DNA of 64,000 bases from Oscillibacter faecalis_A (GCF_029218125.1 NZ_JARFXX010000003.1:231166-295165), one strand, 5' to 3'; positions 24,872-34,360 are shown, counted from the first letter of the stretch. The notes: generated by a model from the sequence alone, not told the origin. Numbers and translations: made by a program.

Positions 24872-25555
24872 TTAATGTTCGCTCAGCTTTTCCAAGGCGG
24901 CCTTTGCGGCCATCTGCTCGGATTCCTTCTTGCTGTGGCCGCTGCCCCGGCCAATGGCCGCGCCGTTCAAGCGGACCTCCGTGATAAAGGTCTTGGCGTG
25001 ATCCGGGCCCTCTTCGCCCACCATGCAGTAGGTCAGCTCCTGCCCGGCCTGACGCTGAACACGCTCCTGAAGCTGGGTCTTATAATCCCGGCGGCGCTCC
25101 TCTACTACCTCTTCCCGCTCCACATCCAGCAAAACACGGTGAATGAGCGCGGAAGCGGCAGAAATGCCGCCATCAAGATACACCGCGGCAAATACCGCCT
25201 CGGTGGCGTCCGCCAAAATGGAGGTGCGCTGGCGTCCGCCGCCGGCCTCCTCGCCCTTTCCCAGCCGCAGATAGCTGCCTAAACCCAGCTTCTGCGCCAC
25301 CTCATGCAAGCTCTGTTCACACACAAGCGCCGCCCGGATGCGGGTCAGGTCTCCCTCCGGCAAATCCGGGTGCCGGGCAAATAAGTATTCCGCCGTAACA
25401 AAGCCCAGCACACTGTCGCCCAGAAACTCCAGACGCTCATTGCTGTTCATTCCCTGTGCGCGGTGCTCATTGGCATAGGAGCTGTGATTCAGCGCCTCCC
25501 GCAGCAGCCGTTGGTCATGAAATGTGTAATTCAGTTTTTTCTCAAGTTCCTGCAT
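24872..25555 (-). CDS. rnc: ribonuclease III
   Basis: Cleaves double-stranded RNA in rRNA and mRNA processing. 227 residues. The catalytic signature NERLEFLGDSVLG and the second acidic site ADATEAVFAAVYLDGG are intact. The C-terminal double-stranded RNA-binding domain begins near DYKTQLQERVQ and ends GHSKKESEQMAAKAALEKL. ATG 25555 has a GAGAGGTAAGAGG ribosome site; the frame's extension to 25612 runs through a hairpin and is not used. It follows plsX and acpP, the standard Firmicutes order. Confidence 0.95.
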   Translation of the reverse strand: MQELEKKLNYTFHDQRLLREALNHSSYANEHRAQGMNSNERLEFLGDSVLGFVTAEYLFARHPDLPEGDLTRIRAALVCEQSLHEVAQKLGLGSYLRLGKGEEAGGGRQRTSILADATEAVFAAVYLDGGISAASALIHRVLLDVEREEVVEERRRDYKTQLQERVQRQAGQELTYCMVGEEGPDHAKTFITEVRLNGAAIGRGSGHSKKESEQMAAKAALEKLSEH

Positions 25556-25580
25556 CCTCTTACCTCTCACGGTTATAAGG

Positions 25581-25608
25581 ACGCCCCGCCGGAAGCGGGG
25601 CGTTTTCC
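25581..25608. terminator. hairpin between acpP and rnc
   Basis: A 9-bp perfect stem (ACGCCCCGC/GCGGGGCGT) lies 10 bases after the acpP stop. On the minus strand it is followed by CCTTATAA rather than a T tract, so it may attenuate or protect the acpP mRNA 3' end rather than fully terminate. Confidence 0.5.
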
Positions 25609-25613
25609 TCATT

Positions 25614-25859
25614 TTATTTCAGCTTGGAGGCAACGTAATTCACCGCGTCACCAACCGTCTTCAGACCGGTCAGCTCATCCTCGCCGGCCTCGCCCATATC
25701 AAATTCTTCCTCCATGGCCATCACAAGCTCTACCAAGTCCACGGAATCTGCGCCGAGGTCCTCCTCAAAAGAAGTCTCCATCGTAATCTCCGCCGGGCCC
25801 ATGGCAAACTGCTCGGCCACCAGATCCCGCATAGTCTGAAAGATCTCCTCAACTGACAT
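25614..25859 (-). CDS. acpP: acyl carrier protein
   Basis: An 81-residue acidic carrier of growing fatty acyl chains. Phosphopantetheine is attached to the Ser of GADSVDLVELVMAMEEEFD; most ACPs have DSLD, here DSVD. Length and charge are typical. It lies between plsX (upstream) and rnc (downstream). Confidence 0.95.
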   Translation of the reverse strand: MSVEEIFQTMRDLVAEQFAMGPAEITMETSFEEDLGADSVDLVELVMAMEEEFDMGEAGEDELTGLKTVGDAVNYVASKLK

Positions 25860-25957
25860 AATCGCACTTCACTCCTATGAGAATGTAATATTCATCCATA
25901 ATTGGCAGAAAACATCATACGGCAATCCTATGGCCCTGTCAAGAGGCATTTCCATAT

Positions 25958-26971
25958 TTATGCCTGCTTTTCCACCTTCATCTCATCAATATGCGCTTCC
26001 ACATCGGCGATGATGCCGCTCTGTGCATATTCGATTGCCCGCTGCACCGCATTGCAGATGGCGTGAGCATCAGAGGAGCCGTGAGCCTTCAGCACCGGCT
26101 TGCTGATGCCAAGGAACGGCGTACCGCCTATCTCGCTGGGGTCCAGCAGCTTTTTCATGTCCCGCAGGCTGTCTTTGACCAGCAGAGCGCCCAGCTTGCT
26201 TTTCGTGCTGGAACGGAGCGCCTTTTTCAGCTCGCCCATCATCAGCTTGGCGCAGCCCTCCACGCCCTTGAGAAGAATATTGCCCGAATAGCCGTCTGCC
26301 ACAATCACATCGGCGCCGCCCAGCAGCGCCGTATTGGCCTCCACATTGCCGATGAAATTCAAGCGGCCCTCCCGGCCTGCCTCCTCTAACAGTTGGAAGG
26401 TCTCGTGACGCAGAGAATCGCCCTTGGAGGGCTCCGCGCCGATATTCAACAGGCCCACACGCGGATTTTCCAATCCCATAAGCCGCTTAGCATAAAAGCT
26501 GCCGAGGTACGCAAATTGCAGCAGATATTCCGGCGTACAGTCCGCGTTGGCGCCGCAGTCGCAGAGAATGGCACGGCCTGAGGCAGTGGGAATCACCGGG
26601 CCCATAGCCGCGCGCCGGATGCCCCGGATGCGCTTGACCAGCAGCGTAGCGCCCGCCAGCAAAGCGCCGGTGGAGCCGGCGGAAATGAAAGCGTCTCCCT
26701 CTCCGTTTTTCAGCATGGTCAAACCTACCGTCAAAGAGGAATCCTTTTTCCGCTTAAAGGCCGTGGCCGGATCATCGCAAATTTCCACAATCTCAGTGGC
26801 ATTTACGATCTCTACACCCTCCGGCAGCAGGCCTGCCAGACAGTCACGAATCGCATTCTCCTGCCCTACCAGTACAATTTCGGCGCCGGTTTGGGTGTGG
26901 GCCGCCAATGCACCCTCTACGATCGCTTTAGGCGCGTTGTCGCCGCCCATGGCGTCTATGATAATTTTCAT
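25958..26971 (-). CDS. plsX: phosphate acyltransferase
   Basis: Converts acyl-ACP and phosphate to acyl-phosphate, the first committed step of phosphatidate synthesis with PlsY. 337 residues. It starts MKIIIDAMGGDNAPKAIVEG; FISAGSTGALLAGATLLVKR and VIVADGYSGNILLKGVEG are family signatures. It is a peripheral membrane enzyme. The gene lies 59 bases after trmFO with no terminator between, so it may be transcribed from the dprA-topA-trmFO unit as well as its own promoter. Confidence 0.95.
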   Translation of the reverse strand: MKIIIDAMGGDNAPKAIVEGALAAHTQTGAEIVLVGQENAIRDCLAGLLPEGVEIVNATEIVEICDDPATAFKRKKDSSLTVGLTMLKNGEGDAFISAGSTGALLAGATLLVKRIRGIRRAAMGPVIPTASGRAILCDCGANADCTPEYLLQFAYLGSFYAKRLMGLENPRVGLLNIGAEPSKGDSLRHETFQLLEEAGREGRLNFIGNVEANTALLGGADVIVADGYSGNILLKGVEGCAKLMMGELKKALRSSTKSKLGALLVKDSLRDMKKLLDPSEIGGTPFLGISKPVLKAHGSSDAHAICNAVQRAIEYAQSGIIADVEAHIDEMKVEKQA

Positions 26972-27029
26972 TGCTTCCTCCTTTCAGGGGAACACGCTCC
27001 GTCCAATGGCCGAAGCATTTTCTTTTCGC

Positions 27030-28337
27030 TCAGGCCAGAATATCGGCCTTTTTCATTTCCAGAATTTCCAGTGCACGCCGGGAAATTTCAGCGTTCTTGT
27101 TCCGCTTGCCCTTTACAAAGTGGTCCAGCGGCGGGATGATGCCGAAGTTGATATTCATGGGCTGGAACTGAGTGACAGACTCGTTGGAAATATACAGCGC
27201 CAAGGCTCCAACGGCCATCTCCCGGGGGAAATCCACCGGAGGCTGGCCCTTCAGCCGCCGGGCCGTTTCAATGCCCACCAAGAAGCCACTGGCGGCGGAC
27301 TCCACGTAGCCCTCCACGCCGGTCATCTGTCCGGCAAAGGCAATGCGGGGTTCCTTTTTCAGCCGGTAATACCGGTCCAGCAGCCGAGGGGAATCCAAAA
27401 ATGTATTGCGGTGCATCACACCGTAGCGCAGAAATTCCGCGTTATGCAGCGCCGGGATCATGGAGAACACCCGCTTCTGCTCCGGAAATTTCAGGTGGGT
27501 CTGGAAGCCCACCAGATTATAAACGCTGCCCTCGGCATTGTCCCGCCGCAGCTGCACCACAGCATAGGGCCAGCGGCCCGTCCGGGGATCGTCCAGTCCA
27601 CGGGATTTCAGCGGACCGTACAGCAGCGTATCATGGCCCCGGCGGGCCATGACCTCCACCGGCATACAGCCCTCAAAAACCTGACTGTCCTCAAAGCCGT
27701 GGACCTCCGCCTCCTGGGCGGTGGTCAGCTCCTTCCAGAAAGCGTCATACTCCTCCTGATTCATAGGGCAGTTTACATAATCATCTGTGCCCTTGTCATA
27801 GCGGGAGCCCATCCACGCATAATTCATATCCACACTTTCGGCAGACACCAGCGGCGCCGCCGCATCAAAAAAGTGGAGGTCGCTGTTCGCGCCCAACAGC
27901 ATTTGCAGCTTTTCCGCCAGTGCATCGGAAGTCAGCGGACCGGAGGCAATGATGACCTCTCCCTCCGGAATGTCCGTCACCTCGCCGGGGACTACCGTGA
28001 TATTGGGATGGCTGCGAATTTTCTCCGTAACCAGCTTGGCAAAGCCGTGGCGGTCCACCGCCAGAGCACCGCCGGCCTCCACACGGGTCGCATCGGCACA
28101 TTGGAGAATGAGACTGTCCAGCCGCCGCAGTTCTTCTTTCAAAAGGCCCACGGCATTTTCCAGCGCAGCGCCCCGCAGAGAGTTGGAGCAGCAAAGCTCC
28201 GCGAAATATTCCGTTGTATGGGCGGGCGTCATTTTTTCCGGCTTCATTTCACAAAGCCGCACCTGTATTCCCCGCTGGGCCAACTGCCACGCGCATTCAC
28301 TGCCGGCAAGTCCCGCGCCGATCACTGTTACCTTCAT
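27030..28337 (-). CDS. trmFO: methylenetetrahydrofolate-tRNA (uracil-5-)-methyltransferase
   Basis: A flavoprotein that makes m5U54 in tRNA using methylenetetrahydrofolate. 435 residues. The N-terminal FAD motif is VIGAGLAGSECAWQLAQRG, followed by TTEYFAELCCSNSLRG, and ending with FAGQMTGVEGYVESAASGFL and PMNINFGIIPPL. All are strongly conserved in TrmFO. ATG 28337 is preceded by AAAGGA; a TTG six bases earlier is the alternative. Position directly after topA is standard. Confidence 0.95.
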   Translation of the reverse strand: MKVTVIGAGLAGSECAWQLAQRGIQVRLCEMKPEKMTPAHTTEYFAELCCSNSLRGAALENAVGLLKEELRRLDSLILQCADATRVEAGGALAVDRHGFAKLVTEKIRSHPNITVVPGEVTDIPEGEVIIASGPLTSDALAEKLQMLLGANSDLHFFDAAAPLVSAESVDMNYAWMGSRYDKGTDDYVNCPMNQEEYDAFWKELTTAQEAEVHGFEDSQVFEGCMPVEVMARRGHDTLLYGPLKSRGLDDPRTGRWPYAVVQLRRDNAEGSVYNLVGFQTHLKFPEQKRVFSMIPALHNAEFLRYGVMHRNTFLDSPRLLDRYYRLKKEPRIAFAGQMTGVEGYVESAASGFLVGIETARRLKGQPPVDFPREMAVGALALYISNESVTQFQPMNINFGIIPPLDHFVKGKRNKNAEISRRALEILEMKKADILA

Positions 28338-28374
28338 TTGCAAAGTCCTTTATTTCATTCTTGCGGAAAGCCGG

Positions 28375-30807
28375 TCACTCCCCGGCCTCCGCAGTTTTTT
28401 TCGTTGTCTTTTTCGTTGTTGTTTTCTTTGCGACAGTTTTGGCAGCGGCTTTCTTGGCAGTTGTCTTTTTCGCCGCAGGCTTCTTCTCTGCCGCTTCGCC
28501 CTCTGCCTTTTTCACCGCCGTTTTTCTTGCGGCGGCCTTCTTTTCAGCGGCCTTGGCGGCAGCCTTCTTCGCCGTCGTTTTCTTAGCAGGCTTCTCCTCT
28601 GCCGGTGTGTCAGACTCGCCAGGAGCCTCCTCCGCGTTGGCGGACGCCTCTGCCTGCTTCTTGGGGTAGCCGCGCTTGTCCTCCGGCAGGAAGTTGGGAC
28701 ATTCCGGGTTGATGCAGTAGGGCCGCTTGTAGCCCTTGCCTGCCCGCTTGAACATGGTCTTGCCGCAAATCGGACAATCATCCTTTACCGGCACATCCCA
28801 TGTCATGAAATCGCAGGTCGCGCCGCCGGCTACCCGGTTATTGGTGTGCTCGCAGCAGTAATAGGTGTACTGCTTACCGGATTTTCGACTGGTGCCGGTA
28901 CGCTTGAACAGCCGCCCGCCGCACTTGGGACAGCGGCCCGGCATCTCCACCACCAGCGGCATGGTGAAATTACACTCCGGGAAACCGGGGCAGGCCAAAA
29001 ACCGCCCGAACCGGCCGGATTTCACCACCAGATTCCGCCCACAGACGGGGCAGATCTCCTCGGAGACCTCGTCAGGCACCTTGATATAAACGCCCTCCAA
29101 GTCCTTTTCCGCCTTTTTGAGGTTCTCGGCAAAATTGCCGTAAAAATCCCGAAGCACGGACTTCCACTTCACAGAGCCGGTCTCCACATCGTCCAGCTTC
29201 TTTTCCATATTGGCCGTGAATTTCAAATCGGCAATGTCACTGAACCGCTCCTCCATGAGCTGCGTCACTACCCGGCCCAGATTGGTGATGTGGAGGTACT
29301 TTCCCTCCTTCACCACATACTCCCGGTCCAGAATGGTGGACACCGTGGGGGCATAGGTAGAGGGACGGCCGATGCCCTGCTCCTCCATGGCCCGAATCAG
29401 CGTGGCGTCGGTATAGTGGGCCGGGGGCTGGGTGAAGTGCTGGTCCCGGCCAAAGCTCTTGAGGTCCAGCGTCTCCCCTTCCGTCAGCGGCGGCAGGGTG
29501 GGTTCCTTTTCCTCTTTATCATCGTCCTTGCCCTCCTCGTACACGGCAGTGTAGCCGGAGAATTTCAGGCTGGAGGAGCTGGTACGGAAGCTGTGTCCCG
29601 CCGCATCGATCTCCACGGAGACACTGTCGTACACAGCGTTGGCCATCTGACAGGCCACAAAGCGGCTCCAGACCAGCCTATAGAGCCGGTACTGCTCGCC
29701 GGTGAGGTCCTTTTTCAGCATCTCCGGCGTCCAGTTCACATTGCTGGGGCGGATAGCTTCGTGGGCGTCCTGGGCGCTGGCCTTGGCCTTATAGTGATTG
29801 GCTCCCTTGGCGGGATAGTACTGCTGACCGTAGCGCCCCACGATAAATTCCTTGGCGGCGGCGACAGCCTCCTCGCTGATGCGGAGAGAGTCGGTACGCA
29901 TATAGGTGATCAGACCCACGGTGCCCTCGCCCTCAATATCCACGCCCTCGTAAAGCTGCTGGGCAATGGCCATGGTGCGGCGGGGGGTCATGGACAGCTT
30001 GCGGCTGGCCTCCTGCTGCATGGTGGAGGTGGTAAAGGGGGGCGAGGGAGAACGGTTCTTATCCGTCCGCTTCACGGACTTGACGGTAAAGACAGCATTC
30101 TTCGTCTCCTCTACCACGGCTTCCACCTCGGCGGCGGACTTCAGCTCTGCCTTCTTGCCGTTCTTCCCGTGATACCGGGCGGAGAAGGGCAGCTTTTTCA
30201 CGTCATTGCCGGTGAGGTTGGCGTCCAGCGTCCAATATTCCTCCGGCTTGAAGTTTTCGATCTCCCGGTCCCGGTCATCCACCATTCGGGTGGCAACGGA
30301 CTGGACCCGTCCTGCGGACAGGCCCCGCTTGATCTTCTTCCACAGCAGGGGACTGAGCTGATAGCCCACCAGCCGGTCCAGAATACGCCGGGCCTGCTGG
30401 GCGTCCACCAGATTCTGGTCGATGTCCCGGGGATGTTCAATGCTCTGCCGCACCACATTCTTCGTGATCTCATTGAAGGTGACACGGTGCGTCTTTTCAT
30501 CCGGCAAATTCAAAAGGCTTTTCAGATGCCAGCTGATGGCCTCGCCCTCGCGGTCCGGGTCGGTTGCGAGGTACACGGTATCCGCCGCCTTGGCAGATTT
30601 TTTCAGGTCGGAAATGATGGCTTCCTTCCCCTTGATGGGCTTGTAGACCGGTTCGAAGTCATTGTCTACATCCACGCTGAGTTTGCTTTTCTGCAAGTCC
30701 CGGAGATGGCCCATGCAAGCCTTTACCTCATAGTCCTTGCCCAGATATTTTCCAATGGTTTTGGCCTTCGCAGGAGACTCCACGATGACCAGGCTCTGTT
30801 TTGCCAT
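28375..30807 (-). CDS. topA: DNA topoisomerase I with a lysine/alanine-rich tail
   Basis: Relaxes negative supercoils. 810 residues. The Toprim domain has VIVESPAKAKTIGKYLG and ATDPDREGEAISWHL; the catalytic tyrosine is about residue 302 in GLITYMRTDSLR. Three C-terminal zinc-binding modules follow (CPVCGRNLVVKSGRFGRFLAC, written here without its remainder, CPKCGGRLFKRTG and CPICGKTMFKRAG). The last 90 or so residues are an extended tail of KKTTAKKAAAK-type repeats like bacterial histone H1, probably binding DNA non-specifically. The repeat tail is longer than in Bacillus TopA, which lacks it. It lies between dprA and trmFO. Confidence 0.95.
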   Translation of the reverse strand: MAKQSLVIVESPAKAKTIGKYLGKDYEVKACMGHLRDLQKSKLSVDVDNDFEPVYKPIKGKEAIISDLKKSAKAADTVYLATDPDREGEAISWHLKSLLNLPDEKTHRVTFNEITKNVVRQSIEHPRDIDQNLVDAQQARRILDRLVGYQLSPLLWKKIKRGLSAGRVQSVATRMVDDRDREIENFKPEEYWTLDANLTGNDVKKLPFSARYHGKNGKKAELKSAAEVEAVVEETKNAVFTVKSVKRTDKNRSPSPPFTTSTMQQEASRKLSMTPRRTMAIAQQLYEGVDIEGEGTVGLITYMRTDSLRISEEAVAAAKEFIVGRYGQQYYPAKGANHYKAKASAQDAHEAIRPSNVNWTPEMLKKDLTGEQYRLYRLVWSRFVACQMANAVYDSVSVEIDAAGHSFRTSSSSLKFSGYTAVYEEGKDDDKEEKEPTLPPLTEGETLDLKSFGRDQHFTQPPAHYTDATLIRAMEEQGIGRPSTYAPTVSTILDREYVVKEGKYLHITNLGRVVTQLMEERFSDIADLKFTANMEKKLDDVETGSVKWKSVLRDFYGNFAENLKKAEKDLEGVYIKVPDEVSEEICPVCGRNLVVKSGRFGRFLACPGFPECNFTMPLVVEMPGRCPKCGGRLFKRTGTSRKSGKQYTYYCCEHTNNRVAGGATCDFMTWDVPVKDDCPICGKTMFKRAGKGYKRPYCINPECPNFLPEDKRGYPKKQAEASANAEEAPGESDTPAEEKPAKKTTAKKAAAKAAEKKAAARKTAVKKAEGEAAEKKPAAKKTTAKKAAAKTVAKKTTTKKTTKKTAEAGE

Positions 30808-30872
30808 AGTTACCTCCGGCGGCTTTGTTCAAAAGCCGCGTTTTCATATTCTGATCGTGCTCAGGAGCGCGT

Positions 30873-32048
30873 TTATTCTGTAAGGGTCACGGCGCGGGTA
30901 TAGTGCTTGCCCGCGTGCTGGACCACATATTGGTCGATTTCAAGGACCGTCAGGGCGGAGAGCACCCGGCGGGTGGGAATGTCCACCAGCTCGGTGAGGT
31001 CATCCACCTGCATCGGCTCCGTGTCGGAAAGTGCCTTTAAAATGGCGATCTGGTCGTCCGTCAGCTCCACATCGCTGCGGGACAGGCTGAGGGCAGGGGC
31101 CACGGGCTTCGGCTCCGGCACCATCCGGGCCTGATAGCCCAAGGTCTCCGGCTCCTCCCGCGCCTCTTTCAGATTCAAAGTGAAGCGGCCCTCATACTCC
31201 CGCAAAATGTCGGACGCATCCGTTACCAGCCCCGCGCCGTCCCGGATCAGGCGGTTGCAGCCCACGCTGGTAGGTGCGTCGATGGGACCGGGGACCGCAA
31301 ATACATCCCGGCCCTGCTCCAGCGCCGTAGCGGCGGTAATAAGCGCACCGCTCCGTTCCGGCGCTTCCACCACCAGAGCCGCTAAGGACAGACCGGAAAG
31401 AATACGGTTCCGCACCGGGAAATGCCCCGGCGCCGGCTCCGTTCCCGGCGGATACTCCGATAGCAGTACGCCGGATGCTGCCACATCCTCGTAAAGATAC
31501 CGGCTTTCATAGGGATAGTGCACATCCAGACCGTTGCCTGTAACGCCGATGGTAATGCCGCCGGCACGCAGAGCGCCCCGTGTGGCCGCGGCGTCGATGC
31601 CCTTTGCCAGACCGCTCACCACCACCGCGCCGCCGGAGGCAAGTCCGAAGCCCAGCTTCTCCGCGCAGTTCACGCCGTAGGGCGTACAGTCCCGGGTGCC
31701 TACCACCGCCACGGACATCAGATCGTCCAGCAGCGGCAGCTTGCCCTTATAGTACAGCAGCACCGGCGGGTCATAGATATTCTTCAGCCGCCCCGGATAG
31801 GCCGCATCGGAAAATGTCAGCAATCCGATATCCAATCGCTGGCAATCCGCCAGAATGCGGTCTGCCTGTGCAAGCTCGTGATTTTCCAGCAGCTTTAGCT
31901 GACTGAGGTCGGCCCCTTCTGTCAGGGAAAGCTCATCGGGGTCCGCGTAGAATATGCTCTCCGGGTCGCCAAAGCGGCGCAGAAGCGCCAGCTTGGTCTG
32001 ATTCCGCAGGCCCTTCAACTCCGACAGCCATACCCAATATTTCAGCAT
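30873..32048 (-). CDS. dprA: DNA processing protein A
   Basis: Binds incoming single-stranded DNA during transformation and loads RecA. 391 residues. The Rossmann-like DprA fold shows VAVVGTRDCTPYGVNCAEKL, SGLAKGIDAAATRGALRAGG, SEYPPGTEPAPGHFPVRNRI and VFAVPGPIDAPTSVGCNRLI. A C-terminal winged-helix (DMLA-like) domain follows from about residue 320 (LSDTEPMQVDDLTELVDIPTR). It leads topA and trmFO in the usual order. Clostridia often keep dprA without being shown to be competent. Confidence 0.94.
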   Translation of the reverse strand: MLKYWVWLSELKGLRNQTKLALLRRFGDPESIFYADPDELSLTEGADLSQLKLLENHELAQADRILADCQRLDIGLLTFSDAAYPGRLKNIYDPPVLLYYKGKLPLLDDLMSVAVVGTRDCTPYGVNCAEKLGFGLASGGAVVVSGLAKGIDAAATRGALRAGGITIGVTGNGLDVHYPYESRYLYEDVAASGVLLSEYPPGTEPAPGHFPVRNRILSGLSLAALVVEAPERSGALITAATALEQGRDVFAVPGPIDAPTSVGCNRLIRDGAGLVTDASDILREYEGRFTLNLKEAREEPETLGYQARMVPEPKPVAPALSLSRSDVELTDDQIAILKALSDTEPMQVDDLTELVDIPTRRVLSALTVLEIDQYVVQHAGKHYTRAVTLTE

Positions 32049-32066
32049 ATCCCGCGTCCTCCCCGT

Positions 32067-32828
32067 TCAGTCATTCCGGGCGGCCTCCCACAGCAGGACC
32101 GTGGCTGCCGCCGCCGCGTTCAACGATTCGCAGTGCTCGCTCATGGGTATTTTGATCGTCCGGTCACAGAGGGCCAACACGCCCTCCGTCAGTCCCCGGC
32201 CCTCACTGCCGATGGCAATGGCGCAGCGGTTGTAATCCACCGCACGGGCGTCCAGGGTATCCTCCCGCAGCGCCGCGCCGTAAAGAGGAATGCCGCTCTT
32301 TTTCAGCAGAGCGGACAGCTCCTCCGCCCCCACCGTCCACACCGGGCAGCGGAACACCGCTCCCATGGTAGCCCGGAGGGTCTTGGGGTTATAGAGATCC
32401 GCGCAGCCGTTCACCAGAAACATTCCATCGGCATGGAAGGCGTCCGCCGTGCGGAGGATGGTGCCCACGTTGCCGGGGTCCTGCAAGGTGTCCAACACCA
32501 CATAGCGGCGGCCCGCCAGCGTTTCCGGCAGCGGCTCCGTGTGGATGGCGCAGGTAAACAGCGTCCCCTGAGGGGTCTCCATGGGAGAAACGGACCGCAT
32601 CACATCCGCCGGGACCTCAACCAGCCGTACACCCTTCGGCAGCGGCGGAGCTTCCGTCCCCGCCGTGACCACCACGGTATGGAGCTCCGAACCCCAAAGC
32701 AGCGCCTCCTGAAGCAGCTTGGGGCTGTCACAGAGGAACTCCCCGCACTGGCGCCGGTAGGCGGCGGAGGACGATAGTTTCCGCAAATGGGTACATAGCG
32801 GATTTTGTCTGCTTGTAATGGTCTCCAT
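32067..32828 (-). CDS. TrmH/SpoU family RNA 2'-O-methyltransferase
   Basis: A 253-residue SPOUT-fold methyltransferase for rRNA or tRNA ribose. An N-terminal substrate-binding domain (SRQNPLCTHLRKLSSSAAYR) precedes the catalytic part, whose knot motifs are LDTLQDPGNVGTILRTADAF, then IAIGSEGRGLTEGVLALCD and IPMSEHCESLNAAAAATVLL. The exact nucleotide modified cannot be told from sequence alone. It is first in the run that continues with dprA; a consensus promoter lies at 32897-32925. Confidence 0.92.
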   Translation of the reverse strand: METITSRQNPLCTHLRKLSSSAAYRRQCGEFLCDSPKLLQEALLWGSELHTVVVTAGTEAPPLPKGVRLVEVPADVMRSVSPMETPQGTLFTCAIHTEPLPETLAGRRYVVLDTLQDPGNVGTILRTADAFHADGMFLVNGCADLYNPKTLRATMGAVFRCPVWTVGAEELSALLKKSGIPLYGAALREDTLDARAVDYNRCAIAIGSEGRGLTEGVLALCDRTIKIPMSEHCESLNAAAAATVLLWEAARND

Positions 32829-32896
32829 CAGCCGCCTCCCTTCCCAAAAACGCTATTACGCCTCAAACAGCAGAGTATCACATCTTAAACGCATAT

Positions 32897-32925
32897 ATCA
32901 TAAAGGTATCCGACTGGATTGTCAA
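32897..32925 (-). promoter_or_regulatory. promoter of the trmH-like/dprA/topA run
   Basis: TTGACA (32925-32920), a 17-base spacer and TATGAT (32902-32897), 69 bases before the start at 32828. Confidence 0.82.
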
Positions 32926-33076
32926 GCAAACTTTCCGCGATACATTATAAAATAAAAAACATTTCCCCCTCAAAGCCACCCTGCCCTCCCGGAAAGCAGA
33001 CCGCATCTGTCCGGCAAGCCCAATCATACCCTCCAAACGTTGGAATACATTCGAATCTGCCTGCAAAACACAGAAA

Positions 33077-33114
33077 CAGCAGCAGGCCGATACAACTGTA
33101 TCGGCCTGCTGCTG
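33077..33114. terminator. long perfect hairpin without a clear owner
   Basis: A 17-bp perfect stem (CAGCAGCAGGCCGATAC with its complement, loop AACT). Neither side has a strong T tract, and the intact flanking gene on the left starts rather than ends here. It may be the terminator of a lost gene in this decayed stretch. Confidence 0.55.
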
Positions 33115-33138
33115 TAATAGCGATTTTCAGTTTTTTCT

Positions 33139-33426
33139 ATGCAATCACAGAATGGACATAAACCACTCCACGGCTTCAATTTTCTGCTCCGCTCGGAGCT
33201 CGGCTTCTGGGACACCATTTGCCGCGAAAAAATGCCTGTCTCCAAATTTCTGGTCCAGACAGACGCCGATGTATTTAACGAGGTTGTCTGCGCCTCCTCG
33301 CTGCCATGCTTTACTACTGACTATGGCCAACTTCAGGGCGGCTATCCGAACCGCGTCAATATCCCACTGACAGATGCCGAGGCCGACGTAATCTTTTATC
33401 TGGCAAGCAGAAATACTGACAAATGA
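33139..33426 (+). pseudogene. LysR-type regulator, C-terminal remnant
   Basis: Ninety-five codons whose translation resembles only the end of a LysR substrate-binding domain: NFLLRSELGFWDTICREKMP, then DVFNEVVCASSLPCFTTD and the closing RVNIPLTDAEADVIFYLAS. The helix-turn-helix and first effector subdomain (about 200 residues) are missing; the sequence upstream is a hairpin and promoter region. The ATG at 33139 has no ribosome site, so it is unlikely to be translated. The family call rests on pattern, not alignment. Confidence 0.6.
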
Positions 33427-33548
33427 TATCACTTTACAATCTTTCCAAATTCAGTATTTTTCGTCTCTTTTAGTCTTCGGTCAAAATGAAGCTATTTTAC
33501 AAGCCTTTTTAATCGGGCGGGTGATAAAATATGACGCGGGAGGGCGAT

Positions 33549-34360
33549 ATGAAAAAAGGAATACGAACCGCCGTTTATGACACAGCGCTGCAATTAGAGG
33601 TCTTTCGCTTTCAGGGAATCGCGCAGCCCTTTCCAAGTCACTTCCACGCATATTATGTCATCGGCCTCATAGAGAAGGGGCGCCGCAGTCTCTCCTGTCG
33701 AAGTACAGTCTACTCGCTGCGCCCGGGGAACATCGTGCTCTTTAACCTCAGGGATACACACGCCTGCGTGCAAAGTGATAAAGGTGCAATGGATTAACGG
33801 GGGCTTAATATCCCAAGGGAAACCATGCTCACCTTGGTGGAAGAGATAACCGGGAAACGAGCACTTCCCGCTTTTTCCCCGGCAGTCATTGCCGACAAGG
33901 AGGCCGCTCGCTGCCTACGCCGCCTGCACGAAGCAGTCATGGGGAAAGCGTGTACGCTCCATAGGGAGAAATTGCTGCTTCTGCTGATCTCGCTGCTTCT
34001 TCCCTACTGTAGCTGTCCTTTTGAAGCGCACACACCAGAATGCCGGGTGGAAATCGAAGCGGCCTGTCGGTTCATGGAACAGCATTTTGCGGAGTACATC
34101 TGTCTGAATGACATCTGCCGCTGCGCCGTTGTGAGTAATCTACACTGCTGCGGGCCTTTACTAAGTACAAGGGCTTGACTCCCTACGGCTATCTGGAGAG
34201 CGTTCGCATCGGGGCCGCAAAAAGGCTGCCGGAACAGGGAGTCTCCCCCGTTGATACCGCGCTGCAGGTCGGTTTTTCCGATCAAAGCCACTTTACCAAC
34301 TGCTTCAGTCGCTTTATCGGCCTGTCACCCGGTCTTTATCAGGATAGCTTCCGGCATTAA
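33549..34360 (+). pseudogene. AraC family regulator, broken by a nonsense codon and a frameshift
   Basis: Joined, the pieces give a complete AraC regulator of about 270 residues. The cupin-like N-terminus (PFPSHFHAYYVIGLIEKGRR) runs to NLRDTHACVQSDKGAMD, then TAA at 33795-33797, where homologues would have a tyrosine. The same frame continues (LNIPRETMLTLVEEITGKR) through the first helix-turn-helix to about 34137. There one missing base shifts the frame: the correct continuation LLRAFTKYKGLTPYGYLES is read in another frame and ends with GFSDQSHFTNCFSRFIGLSPG, the AraC signature. ATG 33549 has a GGAGGG ribosome site. It sits next to a DUF2000 gene, a common pairing. Confidence 0.88.

Noticed and set aside
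25581..25608. acpP-rnc hairpin as a full terminator
   Set aside because: It lacks a T tract on the transcribed strand and would cut rnc off from its operon; kept only as a possible attenuator or mRNA end.
27949..30903. A 984-codon plus-strand frame opposite topA
   Set aside because: Shadow of topA and trmFO; low-complexity composition and no ribosome site.
33145..33432. Minus-strand frame over the LysR remnant
   Set aside because: The plus-strand reading matches a LysR C-terminus; the minus frame matches nothing I recognise.
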